Assembly (NCBI GenBank): GCA_020634245.1
Contig: JACKCC010000018.1
Span: 99,123-163,122, forward strand
DNA from: Ardenticatenaceae bacterium
Lineage (GTDB): Bacteria; Chloroflexota; Anaerolineae; Promineifilales; Promineifilaceae
DNA: 64,000 bases
Direction of reading: 5' to 3'
Shown here: positions 32,564 through 41,064 of the stretch, piece by piece
How positions within the stretch are numbered: position 1 is the first letter of the stretch
Layout of the letters: each line of letters starts with the position of its first letter
The notes under the pieces: generated by a model
What the model was told of the DNA's origin: nothing
Database searches by the model: none
What the model saw: the letters and a program-made list of their open reading frames with translations, nothing else
Made by a program: the position numbers and the translations under genes

Positions 32564-34642
32564 TCAAGCGATGATATGTAAATCATGGCAGGCGCGAATG
32601 AATTCAGAAGAAGACCATGCTTGATAGGCTTTGCCCATTGGCCGTCCGGTTGTACCGTGCATCCATTCGTTAAATTCCCATTCATTATTAATGCCCAGTT
32701 TATTTAATTCGGTTAAACGGTACATTTCCTGTAACGCCAAATCACGCAGACCGAGTTTGTTGATAAAACGAACCCAATGGCCGCCGACAAAAGGCCAAAT
32801 GCCGCCGTTGTGATAGTGGTGGGGGAGATTAAGCAAGTTTACGGTGTAGTAGGAGCGCCAATCGCTGTCGCCGGCGGTGACAACTGGATAAAGATTGGTA
32901 ATCGGGAAAGGCTCATTGACGCCTGCGCCCCACATAAAGCGGAATGTTTGGCTGGCATGTTTAGCATCTACAACATCATATAAGAAAGCCAGCATATTGC
33001 CAAATGTGTCACATCGCCAACTGAAGTCAAACGGCGTGATTTGAGCGATGAGATAGCGGGCATCACCTAGAGAAAACTGCTTTTCGGCAAATGAGACAGG
33101 TTGGTTGATGTGTTGTTGGGTGCTGGGCCAGAAATTATTACGAATTTCTCGCTTGATGACCTGTGCCCAGCGGAAATAATCACTGGCACGCTGCTCATCT
33201 CCCAGCATTTGCAGCAGCCGCCCAAAGCAGATGTTGCAGCGATACCAGAGTACTTCGTCGTAGAGGACGTTGTAGCTGCGGCCGAACAGGTCGGTCCAAT
33301 CACCCGCTTCGGGGATTTCCAGCAGGGCATCGTTGTTGCTGTCGTGAGCGCTGAGCCAGTCCATGACTTGCTGCAAGAGGTGGACGTAGCGGCGCAAGAA
33401 GTCATGGTCATGGGTTTGTAGGACATAGGCATAGAAGGCGATGATGACCCACAAACCGCTGTCGACGGAGGCGATGCCGCCGACGCCGGAATAATCGGGG
33501 TGTTGGTCGGCGATGCGGACGTTGGCCGGTACCTGGCCGTTGGGTGAGACGTTATCCAGGAGCGTGACGAGGGTCTGGCGCTGGCATTGGTGAATCTCTT
33601 CGTCCTGGGTTAGCAGCGGCAGGGATCCAAGAATGGTTAGCGCGCCGTCGCGGGCCCAAACGCTGCGGTAGTTTTCGTCGGTGCCGATGACTTCATTGTC
33701 TTCCAGCGAACAGGCAGAAAACCCAATTGGGGTGATGTTGCGTTTTAGGGCTTCAATTGCTTTGTGATACCCATGACGGATGAAGTCTATTTGTTCATGG
33801 GAAAGATGTGCGATGTCTTCTCCGCCTGAAGTGCGAATGGTTTCGTAAAGCATGGATTGATCGGGATGTTGCTTGGCGTGTTCGATGGTTTCGATGAGGT
33901 GGAAGTGTTGTAATCCGGCGAGGACGGCGTTGGCGCATATTTGATGGGGGGGAGCTTTGTAGTGGGAACGGCCGTTTACCAAATTAACCAATTCTGGCTG
34001 AGCGTTACCGGGGATGATGCCATGCACACCTTTCAGGGCAAACATGGCACTGTCGTTGCCGCTGTCACCGGCCACCAGCAGTTCGGTGAAGGGGATGGAC
34101 AAATGCTGTAGCAGCCAGCGCAGTGCGTTTCCCTTGTTGGCCCATTTAGGCAGCACATCCAGGTGGCGGCCGCTGGAATAGACGACGTGGATGTCTAACC
34201 CGGCATTTTCCAGTGATTGCTGGACGTCTTCGATTTGTTCCGGCGTGGCATCGTCGAAATACCAGCTTGATTTGTAGGCGTTTTGGTAGTGCTGGGGTTG
34301 GGGCGTGATGGTGTAGGGTTGTTGGTTGATGATCTGTTCGACTTGTTCTCGATTCCAGCCATCTTCCAGGATTTCTGAGAACTGTTTGAGAACTTCATTG
34401 GCCTGGTAATCGTAAACCGAAGTGCCCACGCCGCTGATGATGTAATCGGGTTCGGGGAGAATGTTTTTGTGGATGATTTGTTGGACGTCGGGAAGTAGGC
34501 GACCGGTGTTGTAGCAAAGTAACGGCCGTTTCTCCGGTTCCATCCCTTCCCAGACTGCCTTAAATTGTCGTGTGGCTTTTTCGTCGCCGAGTAATGTTCC
34601 GTCTAAATCTGATGAAAAAAAGCGAATATGCGTAAACTCCAA
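32564..34642 (-). CDS. sucrose-6-phosphate phosphatase fused to GH100/GH63-like glycosidase
   Basis: Two catalytic domains in one chain of about 692 residues. Residues 1-235 are a HAD phosphatase of the sucrose-phosphatase type: SSDLDGTLLG (nucleophile Asp), CYNTGR, NKGNALRWLL and VAGDSGNDSAMF. Residues about 280-690 form an alpha/alpha-barrel glycosidase domain: RSVWARDGALTILGSLP, GVGGIASVDSGLWVIIAFYAYV, GDWTDLFGR, NGGIWPFVGGHWVRF and EWMHGTTGRPMGKAYQAWSSSEF, resembling neutral/alkaline invertases (GH100). The TTG at 34642 is chosen because AAAGGAG lies just upstream; the frame is open to 34696. It is 28 bp from the SPS-like gene. Making and splitting sucrose in one polypeptide is unusual. 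The glycosidase substrate is inference. Confidence 0.85.
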   Translation of the reverse strand: MEFTHIRFFSSDLDGTLLGDEKATRQFKAVWEGMEPEKRPLLCYNTGRLLPDVQQIIHKNILPEPDYIISGVGTSVYDYQANEVLKQFSEILEDGWNREQVEQIINQQPYTITPQPQHYQNAYKSSWYFDDATPEQIEDVQQSLENAGLDIHVVYSSGRHLDVLPKWANKGNALRWLLQHLSIPFTELLVAGDSGNDSAMFALKGVHGIIPGNAQPELVNLVNGRSHYKAPPHQICANAVLAGLQHFHLIETIEHAKQHPDQSMLYETIRTSGGEDIAHLSHEQIDFIRHGYHKAIEALKRNITPIGFSACSLEDNEVIGTDENYRSVWARDGALTILGSLPLLTQDEEIHQCQRQTLVTLLDNVSPNGQVPANVRIADQHPDYSGVGGIASVDSGLWVIIAFYAYVLQTHDHDFLRRYVHLLQQVMDWLSAHDSNNDALLEIPEAGDWTDLFGRSYNVLYDEVLWYRCNICFGRLLQMLGDEQRASDYFRWAQVIKREIRNNFWPSTQQHINQPVSFAEKQFSLGDARYLIAQITPFDFSWRCDTFGNMLAFLYDVVDAKHASQTFRFMWGAGVNEPFPITNLYPVVTAGDSDWRSYYTVNLLNLPHHYHNGGIWPFVGGHWVRFINKLGLRDLALQEMYRLTELNKLGINNEWEFNEWMHGTTGRPMGKAYQAWSSSEFIRACHDLHIIA

Positions 34643-34791
34643 AACGTCTCCTTTTGTTTTTGAGATCAGGGTTTCCTGGCAATTTATAATCCACACGAGA
34701 GAAAAAGTCCAAACAGCAATGGGGCTGGGCAGCCCTAAACAGTGTTTGGTTCAGCGGTTTTTAATGCAAATATTAGAATGGACGGGGTTTG

Positions 34792-34915
34792 TTACCAGAT
34801 CGACTTCATTTGCCAGACGTCTAGCGATGTCACGGTTACTGTTCCTTCTTGAGCAAACAGGCAAAGGCCCTGGCTGTCTGGCCGGGTTGGGTAAATGCGG
34901 CTGGAGAGGGTAACA
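34792..34915 (-). pseudogene. GH32 C-terminal remnant
   Basis: Reading the minus strand from about 34915 to the TAA at 34792-34794 gives GRVTLSSRIYPTRPD and then EGTVTVTSLDVWQMKSIW, which closely matches the end of the GH32 protein encoded at 39199-40614 (SRIYPTREDS, NGTVNINSLDVWEMKPIW). No GH32 sequence is found upstream of the ACGGCCGT at 34915. This is the tail of a fourth GH32 gene, otherwise deleted. A plus-strand frame overlapping it has no support. Confidence 0.8.
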
Positions 34916-35025
34916 CGGCCGTACACGACCAACTCGTCGCATTGCTGCAAGACTCCCATATTGCCCTACGAGGAGATATCGAGCAGTATGTGACCAATAT
35001 GCTGAATGGCGTTGAGGAGTAAAAC

Positions 35026-35060
35026 GCAAAACGTAAAGAGGTTCTCCTTACGTTTTACGC
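35026..35060 (-). terminator. hairpin after the aldo-keto reductase gene
   Basis: AAAACGTAA (35028-35036) and TTACGTTTT (35048-35056) pair around an 11-base loop, just past the minus-strand stop. Without a clear T tract its role as terminator is tentative. Confidence 0.45.
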
Positions 35061-36031
35061 TACCACGCATACGCTTCCGGCGCGGTACCGCCGGGGCCAG
35101 GCCAGATTCCATCTAGTTTGGCTAGTTGTTCAGGGGATAATTTGATTTCCAACGAGTGAAGGTTGCCATGAAACTGCTCCATTGAGCGCGGGCCGATGAT
35201 GGGGGCAGTAACGGCCGTTTGGTGCAACAGCCAGGCCAAAGCGACATCGGCGGGATGTTCGCCCATGTCGGTGCAGAATGCCTCCCACTGTTCCAGTTGT
35301 GGCCGGTGCTTTTCGATTTGCTTTTGTATCCATTCCGAGGCGCGACGGCCGTTTTCAATCTTTTGCAAAACGCCGCCCAGCAAACCGCCCGCTAACGGAC
35401 TCCAAGGGATAATGCCCAATCCATACTTCTCGCTGGCCGGAATCACCTCCAGCTCAATCATACGGGCATTCAAATTGTACAAACTTTGCTCAGACACCAA
35501 TCCCATGAAATGACGCTGTTGCGCAATCTCGTTCGCCTGAGCGATATGCCAACCGGCAAAGTTACTGCTGCCTACATAGAGGACTTTACCCTCTTTAACC
35601 AACTGCTCCATCGCCTGCCACACCTCTTCCCAAGGCGTGTTGCGGTCAATGTGGTGCATCTGGTACAAATCAATGTAATCCGTTTGCAAGCGGCGCAGAC
35701 TTTCTTCGCAAGCGCGTTTAATATGCAGTGCCGAGAGGCGGGATTCGTTAGGCCATTCGCCCATTTTGCCATAGACTTTGGTCGCCAAAACTACTTTTTC
35801 GCGTCGTCCACCGCCTTGGGCAAACCAACGGCCAATGATTTGCTCAGTCACGCCTTCGCCCAGTTTTCCACCGTAGATGTTGGCGGTATCGAAAAAGTTG
35901 ACTCCTTTTTCCAACGCATCATCCATGATAGCGTAGCTATCTTCTTCGGTCGTTTGAACACCAAAATTCATAGTCCCCAAACATAAACGACTAACTTGCA
36001 GGCCGGTACGGCCAAGATGTGTGTATTCCAT
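35060..36031 (-). CDS. aldo/keto reductase
   Basis: NADPH-dependent carbonyl reductase with the AKR TIM-barrel. Visible motifs are RLCLGTMNFGVQT, the catalytic Asp/Tyr region NFFDTANIYGGKLGEGVTE, the catalytic Lys in VVLATKVYGKMG, the His in YQMHHIDRNTPWEE, and the cofactor end ITAPIIGPRSMEQ-like sequence (VTAPIIGPRSMEQFHGNLHSL). 323 residues, typical of the AKR11/YghZ-like group. GGAG precedes ATG 36031. It lies within the sucrose/fructan cluster, where a role in reducing a sugar-derived carbonyl is plausible but not shown. Confidence 0.93.
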   Translation of the reverse strand: MEYTHLGRTGLQVSRLCLGTMNFGVQTTEEDSYAIMDDALEKGVNFFDTANIYGGKLGEGVTEQIIGRWFAQGGGRREKVVLATKVYGKMGEWPNESRLSALHIKRACEESLRRLQTDYIDLYQMHHIDRNTPWEEVWQAMEQLVKEGKVLYVGSSNFAGWHIAQANEIAQQRHFMGLVSEQSLYNLNARMIELEVIPASEKYGLGIIPWSPLAGGLLGGVLQKIENGRRASEWIQKQIEKHRPQLEQWEAFCTDMGEHPADVALAWLLHQTAVTAPIIGPRSMEQFHGNLHSLEIKLSPEQLAKLDGIWPGPGGTAPEAYAW

Positions 36032-36074
36032 CTACAACTCCTTTGTCGATAGCTACATCCTTGTGTCTGTTCGC

Positions 36075-37733
36075 TTACTCTAAAATTCCCTGCCATATCG
36101 ATGTCAATTCCCAGGCAGTGAGCCGCTCCAAAACGGCCGTTCCCCCCTCCACAAACAGCGTAATGCCAGTGCTATCCGGTTCTGGGAACATTAACGCGGT
36201 CATCGTCACCTCACCCTCATTGGCAAACAGTTCTACAGAAGATTGGTCTACGAAAATATGGAGCCGGATTGTGCCATCAGCCTGAGGTTGCAGGGGGGCG
36301 GTCAACTGTTTGGGGAACTCATCGCCCAAAAAAGCTCTTTCGCCCTTCATTCGGTCGAGGAAAAGAGCAGATGTGCTGGTATCATATCCCAGGGTAAACG
36401 CATGTTCGTCGCTTTCGGCCAGGCGGATGCCAAACCGTGTGTCCGGATCGGTGATGCGGATGGTTAGGTCAAGTTCGTAGCTGTTTAAGGCTGGCGTGAA
36501 TTCTGAAAGAGGTCTGGTGTCTGTTAGTTCGACGTTTTCGAGGGTCACTTCATCCCCACGCAACTGCTCTAGGGCGGGAATCGGCCGTTGCACAATCTGC
36601 AATTCCCCTTCATAGGTGCGTAGTTCCAGTTCTCGCGGTAATGATAATGCGCCTTTACCCCAAGAGGTGGGCACATTGTTGGCATACTGCCAATTACCCA
36701 TCCAGCCAAATGTCACAATCCGATCTTCAACGTGGTCATAATCGCGGAAGGTGCGGACGGCATAATAGTCTGGGCCATAGTCGAGCCAGTTGGTAGTTGT
36801 ACCATTTTCTTCCGGGTTAAGGGTGAACTGTGTCCCGTCAAAATCGCCGATGAAGTATTGCACCCGGTTTGGGCCGCGACCTATTTGCAAGACCCATCGG
36901 GTATTGTTGGGATCGCCATCCACCGGTAGTTGATACAGATCAGGTACTTCCCACCAGCCATTAAGCGCGCCCGCCGGCCCAAAATCGCTAAGATGCTCCC
37001 ACTCTTTCAGGTTATCGGAGGCGTAAAAGCTGACTTGGTGCTTTTCGGGCAGGGCGATGGCCATGATCCAACGGCCGGTTTCATCATGCCAAAACACCAT
37101 CGGATCGCGGAAGAATTTTGGTTCGGCTTCCAGCACCGGATTGCCTTTATAGAAAACAAAGTTGGCGTAATCGTGGCTGACGGACAGCCCTTGCACTTCT
37201 GGTTTGACGTCGTTGAAAAACATGGTGTAGAGGGCGATCATAGGTGGCTTTGTGCCATCGCCAAACCCACTGCTGTTATTCTCATCAACAACGACGGAAC
37301 CAGAAAAGTAGATGAAGGAGCCATCGTCGCCCGCCATTGCTGATGGAATTTGATTTTCCCAATGCACTAAATCTTTAGATTCGGCATGACCCCACCACCA
37401 GACGTGGTAGGTGTCCTGATAGCGCAGCATTCCATCGGGATCGCCAATCCAGCCACGCATGGGGGAGAAATGAAATTGGGGACGGTACTTTTCTGTATAA
37501 ATGCCAGCATCTTCCATCTGCCGCTGAGCAGCCGCCGCATTGGATTCGATGGTTGCCTGCGCGTCAATTTCGGGGGTTGGTTCCGGTTCTGATGTCGGTT
37601 CCGGCATGTTTGTCTCCGATGGGGTCACTTCGTCCTCCGTGTTTGCCGGCTTGTCTTCATTGTCAGGTGTGCTGCAACTGGTTATCAGCACAATGAAAAG
37701 TAAGATGGTTGTCACTGCATATAATATTTTCAT
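36075..37733 (-). CDS. secreted GH32 glycosidase lipoprotein
   Basis: Exported member of glycoside hydrolase family 32 (invertase, levanase or inulinase type). The signal peptide MKILYAVTTILLFIVLITSC ends in a lipobox Cys, so ATG 37733 is chosen over 37775; an acidic Pro/Glu linker follows. The five-bladed propeller shows the nucleophile Asp in GWIGDPDGM (family form WMNDPNG), the RDP motif in FFRDPMVFW and the acid/base Glu in WEVPDLY, where the usual Cys of WECP is Val. The C-terminal beta-sandwich ends in FVEGGTAVLERLTAWEL. It probably releases fructose from extracellular fructans for uptake by the adjoining transporter. Confidence 0.9.
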   Translation of the reverse strand: MKILYAVTTILLFIVLITSCSTPDNEDKPANTEDEVTPSETNMPEPTSEPEPTPEIDAQATIESNAAAAQRQMEDAGIYTEKYRPQFHFSPMRGWIGDPDGMLRYQDTYHVWWWGHAESKDLVHWENQIPSAMAGDDGSFIYFSGSVVVDENNSSGFGDGTKPPMIALYTMFFNDVKPEVQGLSVSHDYANFVFYKGNPVLEAEPKFFRDPMVFWHDETGRWIMAIALPEKHQVSFYASDNLKEWEHLSDFGPAGALNGWWEVPDLYQLPVDGDPNNTRWVLQIGRGPNRVQYFIGDFDGTQFTLNPEENGTTTNWLDYGPDYYAVRTFRDYDHVEDRIVTFGWMGNWQYANNVPTSWGKGALSLPRELELRTYEGELQIVQRPIPALEQLRGDEVTLENVELTDTRPLSEFTPALNSYELDLTIRITDPDTRFGIRLAESDEHAFTLGYDTSTSALFLDRMKGERAFLGDEFPKQLTAPLQPQADGTIRLHIFVDQSSVELFANEGEVTMTALMFPEPDSTGITLFVEGGTAVLERLTAWELTSIWQGILE

Positions 37734-37756
37734 CAGGTACCGTGATCCTTTTTCGG

Positions 37757-39187
37757 TTAAATGGCAATGGGACATGACACGAAGTTATGTATAGACACGG
37801 CCGTTCCATCCACAAACAGCCCACACCGCCCCAGTGGATTCGAGTACATGCGTCCACTGAGAGCTACCTGCTCATTGACGTAGGCGACAACGGCCGTTTT
37901 ATCCACAACGATCTTGAAGGATAGCGGCTGCCCGGCCTGGATAGACAGCGGACGGTCCAACTCCGGCATGTGATCGACAAACCAATTCCGGTATCCGCCA
38001 ACTTTGCCAAACTCCAGCCGCTGTCCCTGTAGATTGAAGCGCAGAAAATATCCGGAATCGGCATTCCCATCCATACGCAACAACACACCGGCTGTACCTT
38101 TTTCTTCCTCAAACGTGAGTTCGCCCTGTAACAGATACGTTTCCGGCATGGGCTGGCTGAGTGCGTCACTGTAGCCATAATATGCTTCGGCCTGATAGCT
38201 CTGCCCATTTTGATTCCAACTTTGATCTTTTAGCGTAAGAGAAACGGCCGTTGGGTAACTAAAAGCGTCCTCGGTTTCCGGCGGCATCCGTACCGAAAGA
38301 GTCCCATCTTCATTTTGTATGATTTCATGGACAGTTAAACAGCCACCCCACTGCCAATGACCTTCATCAACATTGTGTTCCTTAGTTGGGTTCCAGCCAA
38401 ACAGAAACCGGCGTGAGCCATCAGACGCAGATTTAGCTGCATAATAAGCGCGGTTATCAAACTGATTGTCATCCGGGGCAATCCATGGCCCATCCGGTGT
38501 GCGGCTCATCACGTAGCGGGTTACGGTGTGGGTGGTGTATTCGGAAAAAATCAGATAATACCAGTCGCCCATCTGAAACCAGTCAGGGCATTCGTGTCCG
38601 TGATACCGGTTTGGGGCATAAAAAGGTTCTTCTACTTGCCAATTCCGCAAGTCATCGCTGGTTAGCAGTGCCGTACACCCCCGTCTGGAGATGGCTCCTT
38701 TCTTCAATCGTGCAGCAACCAGCATATAGAAACGGCCGTTTCCCGGATGCTTAAAGACAAATGGGTCGCGCCAATCATGCCGTTCATAGATCGACTCATC
38801 AGGAAGCCAGATTGCATCTGGCTGTTTGGTCCAGGTAATGAGGTCGTCGCTTGTGGCATACAGCAAGACTTGGGAGTATTGCGAATCATTTCGGAAGTAT
38901 GGGTTCATTCCCGTATAGAAGATGGTGTGTTTACCGGTGTCATCTGTATAAACACAGCCTGTTGCCGGATGCTGATCGTGATCTTGCATAGACGCCTTCG
39001 GCAAGGCTACACCATGATCCTCAAATTGGATGAAATCCTGGGTGGAGACGTGGTGCCAGGTAGAACCCGTATCGTATGAATCGGGATCACGGTGATCGTG
39101 CAGGAAGAAGATGTGGTAACGGCCGTTATAATAATAAGGGATACAATCTCCAATAACGCCCGGTTTTGGTTTGTAAAAAAAATTCAT
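37757..39187 (-). CDS. GH32-family protein, divergent, cytosolic
   Basis: A 476-residue GH32-like hydrolase without signal peptide. The first motif is unusual: PGVIGDCIPYYYNGRYHIFFL keeps the nucleophile Asp but replaces the family's Asn-Asp-Pro-Asn-Gly; the RDP motif is in DWRDPFVF and the acid/base Glu in GHECPDWF. The C-terminal beta-sandwich is present (GRCGLFVDGTAVSIHNF). Such variants occur in the levan/fructan group and may prefer non-sucrose fructosides. ATG 39187 is preferred to the TTG at 39223, which overlaps the upstream GH32 gene. Confidence 0.85.
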   Translation of the reverse strand: MNFFYKPKPGVIGDCIPYYYNGRYHIFFLHDHRDPDSYDTGSTWHHVSTQDFIQFEDHGVALPKASMQDHDQHPATGCVYTDDTGKHTIFYTGMNPYFRNDSQYSQVLLYATSDDLITWTKQPDAIWLPDESIYERHDWRDPFVFKHPGNGRFYMLVAARLKKGAISRRGCTALLTSDDLRNWQVEEPFYAPNRYHGHECPDWFQMGDWYYLIFSEYTTHTVTRYVMSRTPDGPWIAPDDNQFDNRAYYAAKSASDGSRRFLFGWNPTKEHNVDEGHWQWGGCLTVHEIIQNEDGTLSVRMPPETEDAFSYPTAVSLTLKDQSWNQNGQSYQAEAYYGYSDALSQPMPETYLLQGELTFEEEKGTAGVLLRMDGNADSGYFLRFNLQGQRLEFGKVGGYRNWFVDHMPELDRPLSIQAGQPLSFKIVVDKTAVVAYVNEQVALSGRMYSNPLGRCGLFVDGTAVSIHNFVSCPIAI

Positions 39188-39198
39188 GTTATCAAAAC

Positions 39199-40614
39199 CT
39201 ACCAAATGGGTTTCATTTCCCAAACATCCAACGAATTAATATTTACAGTTCCATTTTGAACAAAAAAATCAACCATCAAACTATCCTCTCGGGTAGGGTA
39301 AATCCGGCTGGCCATACAAACGTGATTGTTGGCAAACAGTTCCAAAGTGGAATGATCCACAAAAATATGCAAGCGAAGTTTTTCGTCTTTTCCTAGTTGA
39401 AGGGGCGCCTTTTGCATATCTCGATCAACAACCGTACTCAAACTGGATTGGGTTTTATTGAGTAACAAGCGTCCATTAGATGAATCATAAATGACCTGCG
39501 TTTGCTCCTCAAAATCAGGCGAACAGCAAACTTTGATCCCAAATTCAGCATCGGGACTGACATCGCATTCAAGCAATATCTCCAGGCTTGCCCCCTTGAT
39601 TTTTTGAACAAATTTGCTCAAGCTCGTTTCTTCATCGAGTTTCCAATGCGTTTGGCGTAAAGATTTGAGTTCTTCGACAGGCTGTATTTCAAGCCGATTG
39701 TCAGGGAGTAAAGACAGACTCATTGGCAAAGACATCACCCCAGACCAACCAGCTTCAGTTGAGGCTGAGGATCTCCGGCCAGTTTGGAGCCAGCCAAACA
39801 TCACCCATCTCCCATCATCCGTTTTCATCACCTGAGGCGCATAAAAACAATTTCCATACACCAACTTCTGTTCAAAAATCGACGTAAATTTAAGGTTTTG
39901 GAGATGGCCAATGTGATAAAACGGGAACATTAGCTCTCCCCGGTCGTTTTGAGCCGATACAATAAGCACCCGTTTTCCATCTATTTCCAAAAGATTGGGG
40001 CATTCCCACACAGTTCCCGTCCAGAACGGTTTAGTCTTCTGTACATCACCAGCCAAAAAGATTCCAAGGTATTCCCATTCGACCAAATCCTGAGATTGAT
40101 AAAACAAGACCAGCCCGCCTTGCCCCTCCCTTTTAGAGCCGATGACCATGAACCATTTATCATTCTCCCGCCAAACATAAGGGTCCCGGAAATCGCCAGT
40201 TGCATGTTCGATTACGCCTGGTGGCGGTTGATCGATTACCGGATTCCCTTCATATTTTTCCCAGGACAGTAAACCATCTGAACTGGTAGCCAGACAAACC
40301 GTTTGGGGACTAATTCCGGTATAAACAAATGTTGGCGTACCTTCATTATTAATGGCACAACCTGAATAACAGCCATCTTTATCAGGCCCCTCAGGTGTCG
40401 GCGCCAGTGCAATGGGTAAGCGCTGCCAATGGACAAGATCTGAACTAACGGCATGACCCCAATGAATGGTGCCATGAAAAGCGCCGTTGGGATTGTATTG
40501 GTAAAAAAGATGGAACTGACCATTCCATTGGATCAGGCCATTCGGATCATTCATCCAGTTCTTCTCAGGAAGGAAGTGATATTGAGGACGATGTAGTTTA
40601 TTTTGCAGAGACAT
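39199..40614 (-). CDS. GH32 beta-fructofuranosidase (sucrose hydrolase), cytosolic
   Basis: Canonical intracellular invertase/levanase-type enzyme, 471 residues, no signal peptide. All three catalytic motifs are textbook: FLPEKNWMNDPNGLIQW (nucleophile Asp), TGDFRDPYVWR (RDP) and TVWECPNLLEI (acid/base Glu). The C-terminal beta-sandwich follows (HIFVDHSTLELFANNHV). It should hydrolyse sucrose, or sucrose 6-phosphate, to glucose and fructose. It starts 6 bp after the cyclic-nucleotide-binding gene stop, so they are co-transcribed. No ACGGCCGT copy occurs in it, unlike its neighbour, which may reflect recent acquisition. Confidence 0.95.
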   Translation of the reverse strand: MSLQNKLHRPQYHFLPEKNWMNDPNGLIQWNGQFHLFYQYNPNGAFHGTIHWGHAVSSDLVHWQRLPIALAPTPEGPDKDGCYSGCAINNEGTPTFVYTGISPQTVCLATSSDGLLSWEKYEGNPVIDQPPPGVIEHATGDFRDPYVWRENDKWFMVIGSKREGQGGLVLFYQSQDLVEWEYLGIFLAGDVQKTKPFWTGTVWECPNLLEIDGKRVLIVSAQNDRGELMFPFYHIGHLQNLKFTSIFEQKLVYGNCFYAPQVMKTDDGRWVMFGWLQTGRRSSASTEAGWSGVMSLPMSLSLLPDNRLEIQPVEELKSLRQTHWKLDEETSLSKFVQKIKGASLEILLECDVSPDAEFGIKVCCSPDFEEQTQVIYDSSNGRLLLNKTQSSLSTVVDRDMQKAPLQLGKDEKLRLHIFVDHSTLELFANNHVCMASRIYPTREDSLMVDFFVQNGTVNINSLDVWEMKPIW

Positions 40615-40620
40615 ATGACT

Positions 40621-41064
40621 TTATTTACTCCCAAGTGATTTCGTCGATATCCGAATTCGCCTAGCCAATTCTCTAGCAATAAAGACACCCATTTCTGCAT
40701 CCATGTTCATGACAGTAATAAAATCAGGTCTGTTCAGGACTAAGCACTCTGTCTTTTCCGTGGCAATCACTGACGCCGAGCGAGGCCCGTCATCCAACAA
40801 AGAAATTTCCCCAATGTAATCTTTGGGACCCAACGTATCCACTTGGGTTGTGCTGCCGTCAGCCATTTCCAATACAACCTCCGCCCGACCGGATGTAATC
40901 GTAAATAAGCCAGCCCCACCTTCTCCTTGCGTTAAGATATACTGATTTGGGGCATATTCCCTTTGTACAAAACGGTTAGCAAGCAGTTTCAATTGCCGCT
41001 CTTTCAAGCGACTAAATAGTGGTATATCAGACAAAAAAGTAATTGAAATATCTGGAGTTTCCAT
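40621..41064 (-). CDS. cyclic-nucleotide-binding domain protein
   Basis: A single CNMP-binding domain of the CAP/Crp type, 147 residues: PLFSRLKERQLKLLANRF, YAPNQYILTQGEGGAGLFTITSGRAEVVL, DTLGPKDYIGEISLLDDGPRSASVIATE (phosphate-binding cassette GEISLLDDGPRSA). There is no DNA-binding helix-turn-helix at the C-terminus and no catalytic domain. It sits inside the transporter/GH32 operon, directly after the ABC ATPase and before the cytosolic invertase, so it may tune transport or activity in response to cAMP-like nucleotides. That role is inference. Confidence 0.88.
   Translation of the reverse strand: METPDISITFLSDIPLFSRLKERQLKLLANRFVQREYAPNQYILTQGEGGAGLFTITSGRAEVVLEMADGSTTQVDTLGPKDYIGEISLLDDGPRSASVIATEKTECLVLNRPDFITVMNMDAEMGVFIARELARRIRISTKSLGSK

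Noticed and set aside
34873..35022. Plus-strand frame ending in GDIEQYVTNMLNGVEE
   Set aside because: It overlaps the convincing GH32 remnant on the minus strand, has no start and matches nothing I know; perhaps a gene tail, but not supportable.
36930..37343. 137-codon plus-strand frame
   Set aside because: Antisense to the secreted GH32 gene, no independent evidence.
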